Shown here one piece after another: positions 1-7,495 of a stretch of 64,000 bases of DNA. The stretch lies in assembly GCA_021847015.1 (NCBI GenBank), contig JAJZVW010000002.1, forward strand, positions 1 through 64,000, read 5' to 3'. The notes beneath the pieces were generated by a model. The model was not told the DNA's origin and ran no database searches. It worked only from the letters and a program-made list of their open reading frames with translations. How positions within the stretch are numbered: the first letter of the stretch is position 1; every line of letters starts with the position of its first letter. Source of the stretch: Pseudomonadota bacterium (lineage in GTDB: Bacteria > Pseudomonadota > Alphaproteobacteria > Rhodospirillales > Magnetospirillaceae). Both the position numbers and the translations under genes were made by a program.

Positions 1-12
1 TCAAAAATCAAA

Positions 13-89
<77 letters not shown>

Positions 90-94
90 AACCC

Positions 95-130
95 AAGCCG
101 CTGATTCCGAATAGGAAACAGCGGCTTTCG
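95..130. terminator. Hairpin terminator between tRNA-fMet and soxW
   Basis: The 9-bp perfect inverted repeat AAGCCGCTG (95-103) and CAGCGGCTT (119-127) is followed on the plus strand by TTCG. It sits just past the tRNA and just past the stop of the last sox gene on the minus strand, so it could serve both. The T-tract is short on either strand, so termination is inferred from position and stem. Confidence 0.55.
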
Positions 131-152
131 CGTTGCCGGTTCGTCGTCTTTT

Positions 153-746
153 TCAGGGGGAATTTCCGCCTGCCTCGGCCTGTCGCCGGCTGAATGTGCC
201 GAAGTCCTCGCCGTGCCCGTCCGCCACCCATTGGAACATGGCAAGGAAATCCTTCGCCTCCAGCAGGCCGGGCATGCGCGCCACCTCGATGTCGGGGCCC
301 GAGCGCCCGGCGACATCCTTGGGGTCCTTCGGGAAAAATTGGATGGTGGGGGTGAGGTGGACGGCGTACTTGCGCGCCAGCGCGCTCTCCGGGTGTACGC
401 TGCCGTCGAAGTCGGTTATCGCACGGCTGCCGTGCAGGTCGAGTGTAACGATGGCGAAGTGGCGATAGATCCAGCCGCCGATCCGAGGGTTTGGGAAATA
501 GGCGGTCTCCATCTCACGGCAGTAGGAGCATCCGCTCTGCTCCCACACCACGGCAAAACGTTTGCCGGCGGCCGCCGCGGCGGCGATGGAGTTGCGCAGG
601 TCAACCGGGCCGGCGGCGGCCCGGTCGGCGCGGTATTGCCCGTCGGCACTGGCCGCTTGCGCGGTCGCCGCGATGCCCGTACCCCGGAGGGTGAGGGCGG
701 CGACGACCGCGATGCAGCGTGTCCACGTCGGCGTTTTCACCGTCAT
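153..746 (-). CDS. soxW: SoxW, periplasmic thioredoxin-like protein
   Basis: This is a secreted thioredoxin-fold protein of about 197 residues. An N-terminal hydrophobic segment (about residues 10-32, ending in ATAQA) looks like a signal peptide, and the redox motif WEQSGCSYC has its cysteine pair at residues 73 and 76. In sox clusters SoxW receives electrons from the membrane protein SoxV and is thought to keep Sox components, notably the SoxYZ carrier, reduced. It is the last gene of the sox operon. The start at 746 overlaps the stop of the preceding DsrE-like gene (ATGA), which suggests translational coupling. An upstream ATG at 764 would add six residues. The SoxW name rests on motif plus context. 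Confidence 0.85.
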   Translation of the reverse strand: MTVKTPTWTRCIAVVAALTLRGTGIAATAQAASADGQYRADRAAAGPVDLRNSIAAAAAAGKRFAVVWEQSGCSYCREMETAYFPNPRIGGWIYRHFAIVTLDLHGSRAITDFDGSVHPESALARKYAVHLTPTIQFFPKDPKDVAGRSGPDIEVARMPGLLEAKDFLAMFQWVADGHGEDFGTFSRRQAEAGGNSP

Positions 747-1183
747 GGCGCGATATAGGTCCATCCTTTGAGCTGGCGCTCGATCAGCGTCGGCACGCCG
801 GCTTCGGTCTTCGTCACTCCGGGCAGCAGGTCGTCGACGGTCTTGTGCATGGTCTTCATGGTCTGGCCGCAGGCCAGGAACTCGACATGGGCGTATTCCG
901 CCGCCGACACACGGTCCGCCACCGGCGAATCCTTCAACACCGCGTGCAGCCCAGGGCCGAAGGCGACGATGGCGATCTTGACGTTGTCCTGGCCATAAAA
1001 GTTTTGCGAATTCAGGGCATTGTTGAGGATCAGGTTCATTTTCTTGGGATCGGCCGAGTCCAACTGGAGCACCAGCTTGCGCGGGTGATCCCAGTCCGGC
1101 TTGGGATTGGCAAGGTCTTCCGCCAGTGCGGGAGCCGTGGACACGAGAGCCACCGCCAGCCAGGCGGCCGAGATCAGTTTCAT
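743..1183 (-). CDS. Exported DsrE-like protein in the sox operon
   Basis: This 146-residue protein has a cleavable signal peptide (hydrophobic residues about 3-21, ending TAPALA) and a DsrE/DsrF-type alpha/beta fold. Recognisable parts are KLVLQLDSADPKKMNLILNN, the strand VKIAIVAFGPGL and the segment VEFLACGQTM with a single cysteine. DsrE-family proteins carry or relay sulfane sulfur on a conserved cysteine; the one in FLACGQT is at the usual place. It lies between soxV and soxW with tight spacing. A periplasmic sulfur-carrier role beside Sox is inferred. The start at 1183 is preceded by a GGGAGG ribosome site eight bases away. Confidence 0.8.
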   Translation of the reverse strand: MKLISAAWLAVALVSTAPALAEDLANPKPDWDHPRKLVLQLDSADPKKMNLILNNALNSQNFYGQDNVKIAIVAFGPGLHAVLKDSPVADRVSAAEYAHVEFLACGQTMKTMHKTVDDLLPGVTKTEAGVPTLIERQLKGWTYIAP

Positions 1184-1242
1184 GGTTTTTCCTCCCAAAA
1201 GGTCTTAACGCTAAGTGTTGCGGTTGCGGATTCCCTAGCCGG

Positions 1243-1980
1243 CTACCCCGCTTTGGCTAACGCCGGCAGGGCGCCGCCCAGCCAGTTCGCCACGTCGGCG
1301 AGCCCTCCGGTCAGGACCAGGGCGCCCGTGGCGATCAGCAGGCCACCGATGGACAATTCGACAAGGCGCAGATGGCGCCGGAACCGCCGTGTCCAGGCCA
1401 GGAAGGGCCTGGTGGCGACCGCGGCGGCGAGGAACGGCACGCCCAGTCCCGCGGCATAGGCCGCGAGCAGCAGGGTGCCGTCCGCCACGCTGTCCCGTCT
1501 GGCGGCAATCATCAGGATGGTCGCCAGCACGGGGCCGACGCAGGGCGTCCAGCCGAAGGCGAAGGCCAGCCCGACGAGGAACGCCCCCAGCAGGCCGGCC
1601 GGCCGTTGCGCCACATGGACGCGCTTGTCGCCGTCCAGCAAGGGCAGTCGAACCAGGCCGCAATAATGGATGCCCAGTACGATGATCGCCCCGCCGGCCG
1701 CCAGCGACAGCCAACGCATGTTGCCGGCCAGCAGCGTGCCGATTGCCGAGGCCGAGGCTCCCAGGGCCACGAAGACGGCGGCGAAGCCGACCACGAACGC
1801 GGCCGCCGATGCCGCCACGTTGGGATCGAACGCCGCCGTACCGCGCTCGTTCAGGCGATCCAGCGACACGCCCCCCAGGAAGCACAAATAGGCGGGAACC
1901 AGGGGCAGCACGCAGGGCGAAGCGAAACTCAGCACACCGGCGCCGAATGCCGCCCCCAGGGAGACGTCGAAAACGGCCAC
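1243..1980 (-). CDS. soxV: SoxV/CcdA-type membrane thiol-disulfide transporter
   Basis: This integral membrane protein of 245 residues has about six hydrophobic segments and belongs to the CcdA/DsbD-beta family. It moves reducing equivalents from cytoplasmic thioredoxin across the inner membrane. The two family cysteines are visible in FASPCVLPLVPAYL (first helix) and GWTPCVGPVL (mid-protein), the pair that cycles between dithiol and disulfide. Next to soxW and soxT it is best called SoxV, which reduces SoxW. The start codon is GTG with a GGAGG ribosome site. A general cytochrome c maturation role (CcdA) cannot be excluded from sequence alone. Confidence 0.85.
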   Translation of the reverse strand: MAVFDVSLGAAFGAGVLSFASPCVLPLVPAYLCFLGGVSLDRLNERGTAAFDPNVAASAAAFVVGFAAVFVALGASASAIGTLLAGNMRWLSLAAGGAIIVLGIHYCGLVRLPLLDGDKRVHVAQRPAGLLGAFLVGLAFAFGWTPCVGPVLATILMIAARRDSVADGTLLLAAYAAGLGVPFLAAAVATRPFLAWTRRFRRHLRLVELSIGGLLIATGALVLTGGLADVANWLGGALPALAKAG

Positions 1981-1998
1981 GATTCCCTCCCTCCCGGG

Positions 1999-3102
1999 TC
2001 AGCCCCGGACCAGAACCGCACGCAGCGCGCCGCCCAGGCTGCCCTGCTCCAGGTATTTCAGTCCCAGCACGCCCCCGGTCAGGATGGACAGCAGGGCCAG
2101 CAGCGAGCCGGCCGCCAGCGTGGACATGCCGGTCAGGCCCTGGCCGATGGTGCAGCCCAGGGCCAGCACGCCGCCGACGCCCATGATCGCCGCGCCGATC
2201 AGGTGCCGCATGGTGTCGGCGGTATCGGTGAAGCCCTCGAACCGGAAGGTGCTGCTCGCCACCGCCATCACGAACGATCCCGCGATGACCCCGCCCACCG
2301 TGGCGATGCCGAAATTGATGGTGGCTCCGGAATAGGTCATCAGGTATTCCACGCTGTCGCCGATGGGGGCGATGAAGGTGAAGGACGCCAGCGCGGTGGG
2401 CGAGAAGTCGTCGTTGCCCAGCACGCCGGTTATCCACCAGCCGGTGGGAACCATGAGGCCGACCACCAGACCGGCGATCAGGTTGGCGGGCGAGGTGCGG
2501 AAGTCGCGGTCGGCGAAGCAGAACAGAAGCAGCGCCCCCGCGAGCGGTGCGGCGATGGCCCAATGGGCCGCCGTCGGCGCCAGGCCGGTGATTGCCGCCA
2601 GCATGTCCGGAAGGCCCTGGCTCGTCAGCCCGCGGTTGGCCAGATTGATGTTGGCCGCCGCCTCCATTTGGACGCGGCCCACGGCGATCAGCCCGCGCAG
2701 CGTCATGTAGGCGAAGATTCCGATGACCAGCAGCACCACCACGGATTTGAGGTTTCCGCCGCCGATCCGCACCAGCGTCTTGTTGCCGCACCCCCCTGCC
2801 ATGGTCATGCCGAAGCCGAACAGCAGGCCGCCGACGATGGCGCCCAGCCAGCCCAAATTGGGGGTCAGGTAGATGGACTTGCCGGTGTCGATCAGGCCGG
2901 CCGTGTTCATCGCCTGGGTGGCCAGGATGGCCACGGCGATGGCCAGCAGCCACGAGCGCATGCGGCGCCAGTCGTCCATGAAGACGATGTCGGAGATGGC
3001 GCCCATGGTGCAAAAATGGGTCCTGTTGGCGACGGCGCCGAAGATGCCGCCCGCGAGAAAGCCCGCGCCGCCGACGATGGTAGTAATGGGGAGGTCGCTC
3101 AT
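1999..3102 (-). CDS. soxT: SoxT, YeeE/YedE-type sulfur-compound transporter
   Basis: This membrane protein of 367 residues has multiple helices and belongs to the YeeE/YedE (sulf_transp) family, whose studied member TsuA takes up thiosulfate. Three conserved cysteine sites of the family are present: HFCTMGAISD near residue 30, AGGCGNKTLVRIGGGN near residue 104 and LGCTIGQGLTGMSTLAAGS in the C-terminal half. In sox operons this gene is called soxT. It may import a sulfur compound for biosynthesis or for sensing. It follows soxB closely and precedes soxV by 18 bases. The ATG at 3102 has a GGAG ribosome site. Confidence 0.85.
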   Translation of the reverse strand: MSDLPITTIVGGAGFLAGGIFGAVANRTHFCTMGAISDIVFMDDWRRMRSWLLAIAVAILATQAMNTAGLIDTGKSIYLTPNLGWLGAIVGGLLFGFGMTMAGGCGNKTLVRIGGGNLKSVVVLLVIGIFAYMTLRGLIAVGRVQMEAAANINLANRGLTSQGLPDMLAAITGLAPTAAHWAIAAPLAGALLLFCFADRDFRTSPANLIAGLVVGLMVPTGWWITGVLGNDDFSPTALASFTFIAPIGDSVEYLMTYSGATINFGIATVGGVIAGSFVMAVASSTFRFEGFTDTADTMRHLIGAAIMGVGGVLALGCTIGQGLTGMSTLAAGSLLALLSILTGGVLGLKYLEQGSLGGALRAVLVRG

Positions 3103-3122
3103 GGGGATTCTCCAGCCTGCGC

Positions 3123-4805
3123 TTAAATGCCGACGACCTTGACGCGTTGCCTTTCGGGCACCGTCACGACGCTCTTGCCGGCGACGTACTGGGTGACCAC
3201 GTCCCAGATCGGGGGGCCTTCGGTGCCCTTGGTGACCGAGGCCCAGCCGGCCACGGTATAGGTCTTGGCCGGGTCGATCGGCTTGCCGGTACGGGTCAGG
3301 CGCATGTCGGTGATGCGCTTGCCCAGGGGTTGGTCGGGGGCGATGGTGTAGCTCATGCCGCCGACACGGACCATGTCCCCGCCCTGCTGGTAATAGGGGT
3401 CGGGGTTGAAGAGGTTGTCGGCCACGCCCTCCAGCGTCTCCTTGAGCGTCTTGCCCGTCATCGCGTTGCGATAGGCGGCCGGGTAGGTGATGGCGGTCTG
3501 GTTGTAGACGTCCTCCAGCGTGATGGCCTGTCCCGGCAGCAGCGTCGCGCCCCAGCGGAAGCCCGGGGACAGGGCGATTTCGGCATCGCGCTCCTGGAGC
3601 AGGGCGTCGCAGATCAGGTCGTCGAACGTGCCGTTGAGGTTGTCGCGGCGGTACAGCAGCGAGTCCGCGCGGCCGAGGACGCGGCCGAGTTCGGCCTTGT
3701 GCGGCTCGCGGATATTGGCGACCAGGGCCGCCATGTCCTGATCCGGCGCGATCACGTCGGCCAATACCGGGATCAGCTTGAAGGCATAGTCGGCGACCTT
3801 GCCATCCCGGACGTCAAGATCCAGACGGGCAAGGAACTTGCCATGGGAACCCGCCCCCACCAGCAGCGTCGAGCCGACCTTGATCGCCGCGGGGATGGCG
3901 TCGTGGGTGTGGCCGGTCAGGATGACGTCGATCCCCTTGACCTGTTGGGCCATCTTGCGGTCGGTGTCGAACCCGTTGTGGCTGAGCATCACCACGAGTT
4001 GGGCGCCGGCCGCCCGGGCGGCATCGACCCGCTGCTGCATCTCGCTTTCGCGGATGCCGAAGGACCATGTCGGGATCATCCATCGCGGGTTGGCGATGGG
4101 CGTATAGGGGAAGGCCTGGCCGATCACCGCGACCTTGACGCCGCCGCGGTCGAAGAAGGCGGTGTGGGCGAACACCTCTTCGTCCCACTCGGTGTCCCGG
4201 ACGTTGCTGGCGAGGAACGGGAAGCCCAGTTTGGACGCCAGTTCCTTCACCCGGTCGTTGCCGTAGGTGAATTCCCAATGGCCCGTCATGGCGTCGACGC
4301 CGAGATGCCGCATGACGCCGACCATGTCCTCGCCACCGGCTTTGAGCGCCGTGTACGAGCCTTGCCAGGTGTCGCCGGAATCGAGGAGCAGGGTGTTGCC
4401 GGGCCGCTCCGCGCGAATGGCCTTGACCAGGGTGGCGATGCGGTCGACGCCGCCAACCCGGCCGTAACGGCGGGCCAGGGCGGTGAAGTCGTCGCACGTG
4501 AACATGTACGCCGCGCGCGTGCCGGCCTTCAGCCCGAAATAGGTGAGGAAATCCTTGCCGGTCAGATGCGGCGGCAGGCCGCGGGCGGCGCCCACGCCCA
4601 AATTGATCGCCGGCTCCCGGTAATAGAGGGGGACGAGCTGCGCGTGGATGTCGCAGAAATTGAGCAGGGTGACCTGGCCGACCGGCTTGAAGGCCAGCAG
4701 ATCGTCCTGGGTGACGGCGCCATTGTCGGCGGCGCGGGCCAGGCCCCCGGGCAGGGCGGCGGCCGTGGCCGCCGCCACCTGGAGGAAATCGCGTCGGGTG
4801 AGCAT
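3123..4805 (-). CDS. soxB: SoxB, thiosulfohydrolase (Tat-exported)
   Basis: SoxB is the dinuclear manganese enzyme of the periplasmic Sox cycle. It hydrolyses the terminal sulfone of SoxYZ-bound thiosulfate and releases sulfate. The N-terminus TRRDFLQVAAATAAALPGG is a twin-arginine signal. Metal and active-site motifs of the 5'-nucleotidase superfamily are present: NFCDIHAQ (D52, H54), DSGDTWQGS (142-150), LSHNGFD and TGHTHD. The SoxB signature GHWEFTYG is at 175-182. The start at 4805 (560 residues) is chosen because it opens the Tat signal and is preceded by AAGGACG. The reading frame extends upstream to 4937, but that part overlaps soxA and looks non-coding. Confidence 0.95.
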   Translation of the reverse strand: MLTRRDFLQVAAATAAALPGGLARAADNGAVTQDDLLAFKPVGQVTLLNFCDIHAQLVPLYYREPAINLGVGAARGLPPHLTGKDFLTYFGLKAGTRAAYMFTCDDFTALARRYGRVGGVDRIATLVKAIRAERPGNTLLLDSGDTWQGSYTALKAGGEDMVGVMRHLGVDAMTGHWEFTYGNDRVKELASKLGFPFLASNVRDTEWDEEVFAHTAFFDRGGVKVAVIGQAFPYTPIANPRWMIPTWSFGIRESEMQQRVDAARAAGAQLVVMLSHNGFDTDRKMAQQVKGIDVILTGHTHDAIPAAIKVGSTLLVGAGSHGKFLARLDLDVRDGKVADYAFKLIPVLADVIAPDQDMAALVANIREPHKAELGRVLGRADSLLYRRDNLNGTFDDLICDALLQERDAEIALSPGFRWGATLLPGQAITLEDVYNQTAITYPAAYRNAMTGKTLKETLEGVADNLFNPDPYYQQGGDMVRVGGMSYTIAPDQPLGKRITDMRLTRTGKPIDPAKTYTVAGWASVTKGTEGPPIWDVVTQYVAGKSVVTVPERQRVKVVGI

Positions 4806-4842
4806 GGGTGTTCGTCCTTGCCGAATATCGTCGAGGCGGCGT

Positions 4843-5655
4843 CTATTTGCGGACCGCGGGCGTCTCCACCGGCAACCCGTTACCCCGCCAGGCGAGGTAG
4901 AGTTCGAGATTGACGTATTCGTCCGAGCCGAAGGCATGGGGATCGGCGCGCATCTGCTTGTCGCACCCCTTGATCCGCTTCTGCAGGGATCCCAGGGTCT
5001 GCCACCCCAGGCGGTAGGTGGGGAAGCCGTTGGTCTGGCCTTGGCTCAGGACATCGGCGCGCAGATGGCGCCCCTCGAGGGTTTCATGGCACGAGGCGCA
5101 CGACAGGTCGAGCTGGCCCCGGCGCCGATAGAACGATTCCTTGCCCTTCTCGAAGAAGGGGGCCGCCGGACCGTCGACCGCGACGTTCATCGGCATGCCC
5201 CGCGACTGATTCTTGATGAAGGTCGTCATCGCCAGCAGCTCGTGCGATTCCCACGGGTAGGGCTTGGCCTGCAAAGCCTTCGCGCGGCACATGTCGATGC
5301 GCTGCTCCAGGTCGATGACCTTGCCGACGCGCGGATTGAACTTGGGATAGTGGGTCGCGACTCCCTTCATCGACGTCGCGGCGTCGCCGTGGCAGGTCTG
5401 GCACGACTTGCCGGCGGCGCCGTCAGGCGTGGACCACAACTGCTTTCCCGCCTCGACCCACACCATGCCGGGGTTCTGGAAATCGTCGTCTTGCATGGCG
5501 CGGGTGTCGGGCTCCGCGAACACGTAGCCCGAGCGCTTGTCTCCGACGATGTACTTGCCGAGACCGTCGCCGCCGGTCTGGGCATCCGCCGCCCGCACCG
5601 CCCCATGGGCGAGGAGGCCGGCCGCCACCATCGCCCCTGCAATCACGTATTTCAT
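4843..5655 (-). CDS. soxA: SoxA, diheme c-type cytochrome subunit of SoxAX
   Basis: SoxA with SoxX forms the enzyme that oxidatively attaches thiosulfate to the SoxY cysteine. The protein (270 residues) has a Sec signal peptide (residues 1-22) and two heme-binding motifs, CQTCH (85-89) and CASCH (186-190), so this is the diheme form. Cys231 in KRIKGCDKQMR matches the conserved persulfide-bearing cysteine that ligates the active-site heme. Cys123 in DMCRAKA fits the ligand of the other heme. The start at 5655 is preceded by GGGAG and opens directly into the signal peptide. Confidence 0.95.
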   Translation of the reverse strand: MKYVIAGAMVAAGLLAHGAVRAADAQTGGDGLGKYIVGDKRSGYVFAEPDTRAMQDDDFQNPGMVWVEAGKQLWSTPDGAAGKSCQTCHGDAATSMKGVATHYPKFNPRVGKVIDLEQRIDMCRAKALQAKPYPWESHELLAMTTFIKNQSRGMPMNVAVDGPAAPFFEKGKESFYRRRGQLDLSCASCHETLEGRHLRADVLSQGQTNGFPTYRLGWQTLGSLQKRIKGCDKQMRADPHAFGSDEYVNLELYLAWRGNGLPVETPAVRK

Positions 5656-5723
5656 GGATTTTGATCTCCCTGGGTTGCCCCCCACGGCTGCCGTCATCGG
5701 CAGCAGCTACCGGCGGACAGCCG

Positions 5724-6050
5724 TCATGACACGGCGATGGACGCGGATGCGTGGTAGACGGAGCCATCGTCGTCGTACCAGGCGAAGTCGTACGTGCCCG
5801 ACTCGGTCGCCCGCACGAAGAACGACAGGTACGGGTTCGCTGAAACCGCCGTGTACCAGTCGGAACGGAACAGCTCCTTGCCATTCAACGTGCATACGAA
5901 CTTGTTGATGATCTTGCGGGGGATCGCCTTGCCTTCCTTGTCCTTGCGCTGGCCGGATTCCATGGCGTGGGCGATGGCGGTCTTGATCTCGATGATTTCA
6001 CCTTTGGTGGCGGTCGCGGGTACCTTCACCCGGGCTTTGACGTCTGCCAT
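5724..6050 (-). CDS. soxZ: SoxZ, carrier-complex subunit
   Basis: This small all-beta protein of 108 residues partners SoxY. The SoxYZ heterodimer carries sulfur intermediates through the periplasmic Sox cycle. The sequence shows family features such as VKVPATATKGEIIEIKT near the start, the NKFVCTLNGKELF strand and the C-terminal Ig-like strands WYDDDGS. It has no signal peptide, as expected, because SoxZ is co-exported bound to Tat-exported SoxY. It is preceded by a GGGAGG ribosome site and lies 18 bases after soxY. Confidence 0.95.
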   Translation of the reverse strand: MADVKARVKVPATATKGEIIEIKTAIAHAMESGQRKDKEGKAIPRKIINKFVCTLNGKELFRSDWYTAVSANPYLSFFVRATESGTYDFAWYDDDGSVYHASASIAVS

Positions 6051-6068
6051 GTTCGTTCCTCCCTTTGT

Positions 6069-6536
6069 TCAGCCGCCGCAGCCGCCGATGGTGACCTTCA
6101 CTTCCTGCTGCGCCTGATGGACCGAGCCGTCGCTCATCAGCGCGATCGCGCGCACGTTCTGGGTCTTCGCCAGCCGCATGCGCATGGTTACCTCGGCCTT
6201 GCCGTTGGCCGGGGACAGATAGAAGGTGGCGACTTCGGGATAGGGGTTCTGGTCGGCGATGATGTGGATCGACTTGACGTAGTCGGTTTCCGTCATCGGG
6301 CTGTCCACGGACACCGAGAACTGCACCGAATTGCCGTTCTCGGCGATTTGCGGCAATTGCAGGGCGATGCGGCTGGCGGCGGGTTTGGCGCTGCCGGCCA
6401 GCTTCGCCACCACCGCCTCGGCCTCGGCCGGGGTGGCTGCGGCCCAGCGCGGCAACGCCATCAGGCCCACGGCGGCGGTCCCGAGCAGGATGTGCCGGCG
6501 GCTTAGGGTTGGCTGGCGGAACTCCGTCTCAGACAT
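6069..6536 (-). CDS. soxY: SoxY, sulfur-carrier protein with GGCGG tail
   Basis: SoxY binds all intermediates of thiosulfate oxidation on one cysteine of a flexible C-terminal arm. Here the 155-residue protein ends exactly in GGCGG with Cys153, the defining feature. A twin-arginine signal (LSRRHILLGTAAVGLMALP, residues 11-29) shows Tat export, which would also carry SoxZ. The mature part has the Ig-like strands of the family. The ribosome site GAGGAG lies nine bases before the ATG. It follows soxX by 28 bases. Confidence 0.95.
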   Translation of the reverse strand: MSETEFRQPTLSRRHILLGTAAVGLMALPRWAAATPAEAEAVVAKLAGSAKPAASRIALQLPQIAENGNSVQFSVSVDSPMTETDYVKSIHIIADQNPYPEVATFYLSPANGKAEVTMRMRLAKTQNVRAIALMSDGSVHQAQQEVKVTIGGCGG

Positions 6537-6564
6537 CCTTTGTTCTCCTCAGTGCTTCGGTGAG

Positions 6565-7032
6565 CTATTTCAGTGTTTCGAGATAGGCGACGACGTCCTC
6601 GACCTCCTGGGCCGAAAAGATCGGCTTGCCGGCCAATTTGTCGGCGACGCGGTAGAGGCCATCGGTCCGGTAGAACGCGGGCATCACGGAGTCCGGGGTG
6701 ATCGCCTTGGCGTCGACCACCCGCAGCCGCAGTTGCCCCTCCGTCAGCCGGTCGGCCACGCCCTTGAGGTCCGGGCCGATCGTTCCCTGGAAGTCCTGCT
6801 CGGGGATGGGCATTTCGTGGCACGCCAGGCAATTGCCACGGGCGCGGTCGATGACTAGCTTGCGGCCGTTGGCGGGATCGCCGGGGACACCGGTCAGCGA
6901 TTGCGGGATCGCCTTGTCCACCACGTCGTAGTGGACCAGGGGGTCGGCGTGCGCCGCCGCGATCGGGGCGGCCAGGGCGAACGCCAGCGCAACGACCGCG
7001 ACCCGTTGCCCCCTGTGTGGACTGGACATCAT
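6565..7032 (-). CDS. soxX: SoxX, monoheme cytochrome c subunit of SoxAX
   Basis: SoxX is the electron-accepting cytochrome subunit of SoxAX. The 155-residue protein has a Sec signal peptide (about residues 1-29, ending in AHA), one heme site CLACH (68-72) and a distal methionine in DSVMPAFY (Met117). It is the first gene of the sox transcription unit. A GGGAG ribosome site lies just upstream, and either of two adjacent ATG codons (7032 or 7029) could start it. Confidence 0.93.
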   Translation of the reverse strand: MMSSPHRGQRVAVVALAFALAAPIAAAHADPLVHYDVVDKAIPQSLTGVPGDPANGRKLVIDRARGNCLACHEMPIPEQDFQGTIGPDLKGVADRLTEGQLRLRVVDAKAITPDSVMPAFYRTDGLYRVADKLAGKPIFSAQEVEDVVAYLETLK

Positions 7033-7452
7033 TCATCTCCCTTGGTGCTGCCGGGGCCTCGTCGCCCGGCCATTCCGGTCGCTGGAGTAGCAAGCCCCAT
7101 GCCACCCCGGAACGCCTGGAAAACCGCCGTTGCGGGACTTTGGAATGGGTCGGATTGGCCAATCGCCGAGATGGGGTAGGTCAAAATAGCTTGCGTCACA
7201 CCACACCCCTTTTGGGGGCAGATCCGGGCTTGGGTCGGAGGGAAGCGCTGCTTGGTCATCGTCCCTGCGGGCATGGCTGCCGTGTCGGCCCCGTCGCCGT
7301 GCCGAGATCATTCACGGTGTCGGCGGCGTCGGTGGCTAACGCGGGTGGTGTTTCGGTAAGGGGGGCGGGGCGTGTCGCGGGGAACAACCCGGTTACGGAC
7401 CGCTTACGCGGCGTGGTGCGGGGCGACGGCCCCCATCGGGGGCGCCACCGTC
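7033..7452. other. Non-coding region upstream of the sox operon
   Basis: No convincing gene lies between soxX and the outer-membrane channel gene. The stretch must hold the sox promoter, reading to the minus strand. It contains the palindrome at 7153-7164 and, near the channel-gene end, a small hairpin GCCCCC/GGGGGC around 7430-7445. No SoxR-type regulator gene is nearby. On the minus strand a GG-N10-GC arrangement (around 7188-7202) loosely resembles a sigma-54 promoter, but it matches poorly elsewhere and I do not call it. Confidence 0.6.
7153..7164. promoter_or_regulatory. Perfect palindrome upstream of soxX, possible operator
   Basis: The 12-bp sequence GATTGGCCAATC is its own reverse complement. 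It lies about 120 bases before the soxX start codon, inside the only non-coding region that can carry the sox promoter. Its position and symmetry suggest binding of a dimeric regulator. No regulator is identified and the role is inferred. Confidence 0.35.
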
Positions 7453-7485
7453 GGGATGGGAGCGGGGACCCTCCGCTCCCATCCC
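7453..7485 (-). terminator. Long perfect hairpin after the channel gene
   Basis: A 13-bp perfect stem, GGGATGGGAGCGG (7453-7465) with CCGCTCCCATCCC (7473-7485), encloses a 7-base loop. It begins 11 bases past the stop codon of the minus-strand outer-membrane channel gene, the usual place for a terminator. There is no T-run after it on the minus strand, so it may instead protect the 3' end of the mRNA. Confidence 0.6.
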
Positions 7486-7495
7486 GCTGTAGCGA

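Noticed and set aside
1235-3013. Very long open frame opposite or across soxV and soxT
   Set aside because: It is a high-GC shadow frame, rich in Arg, Gly and Pro, and overlaps two genes with clear families.
7180-7205. Possible sigma-54 promoter for soxX
   Set aside because: Only the GG-N10-GC spacing is met on the minus strand. The remaining positions match poorly, unlike the strong site at 8638-8653.
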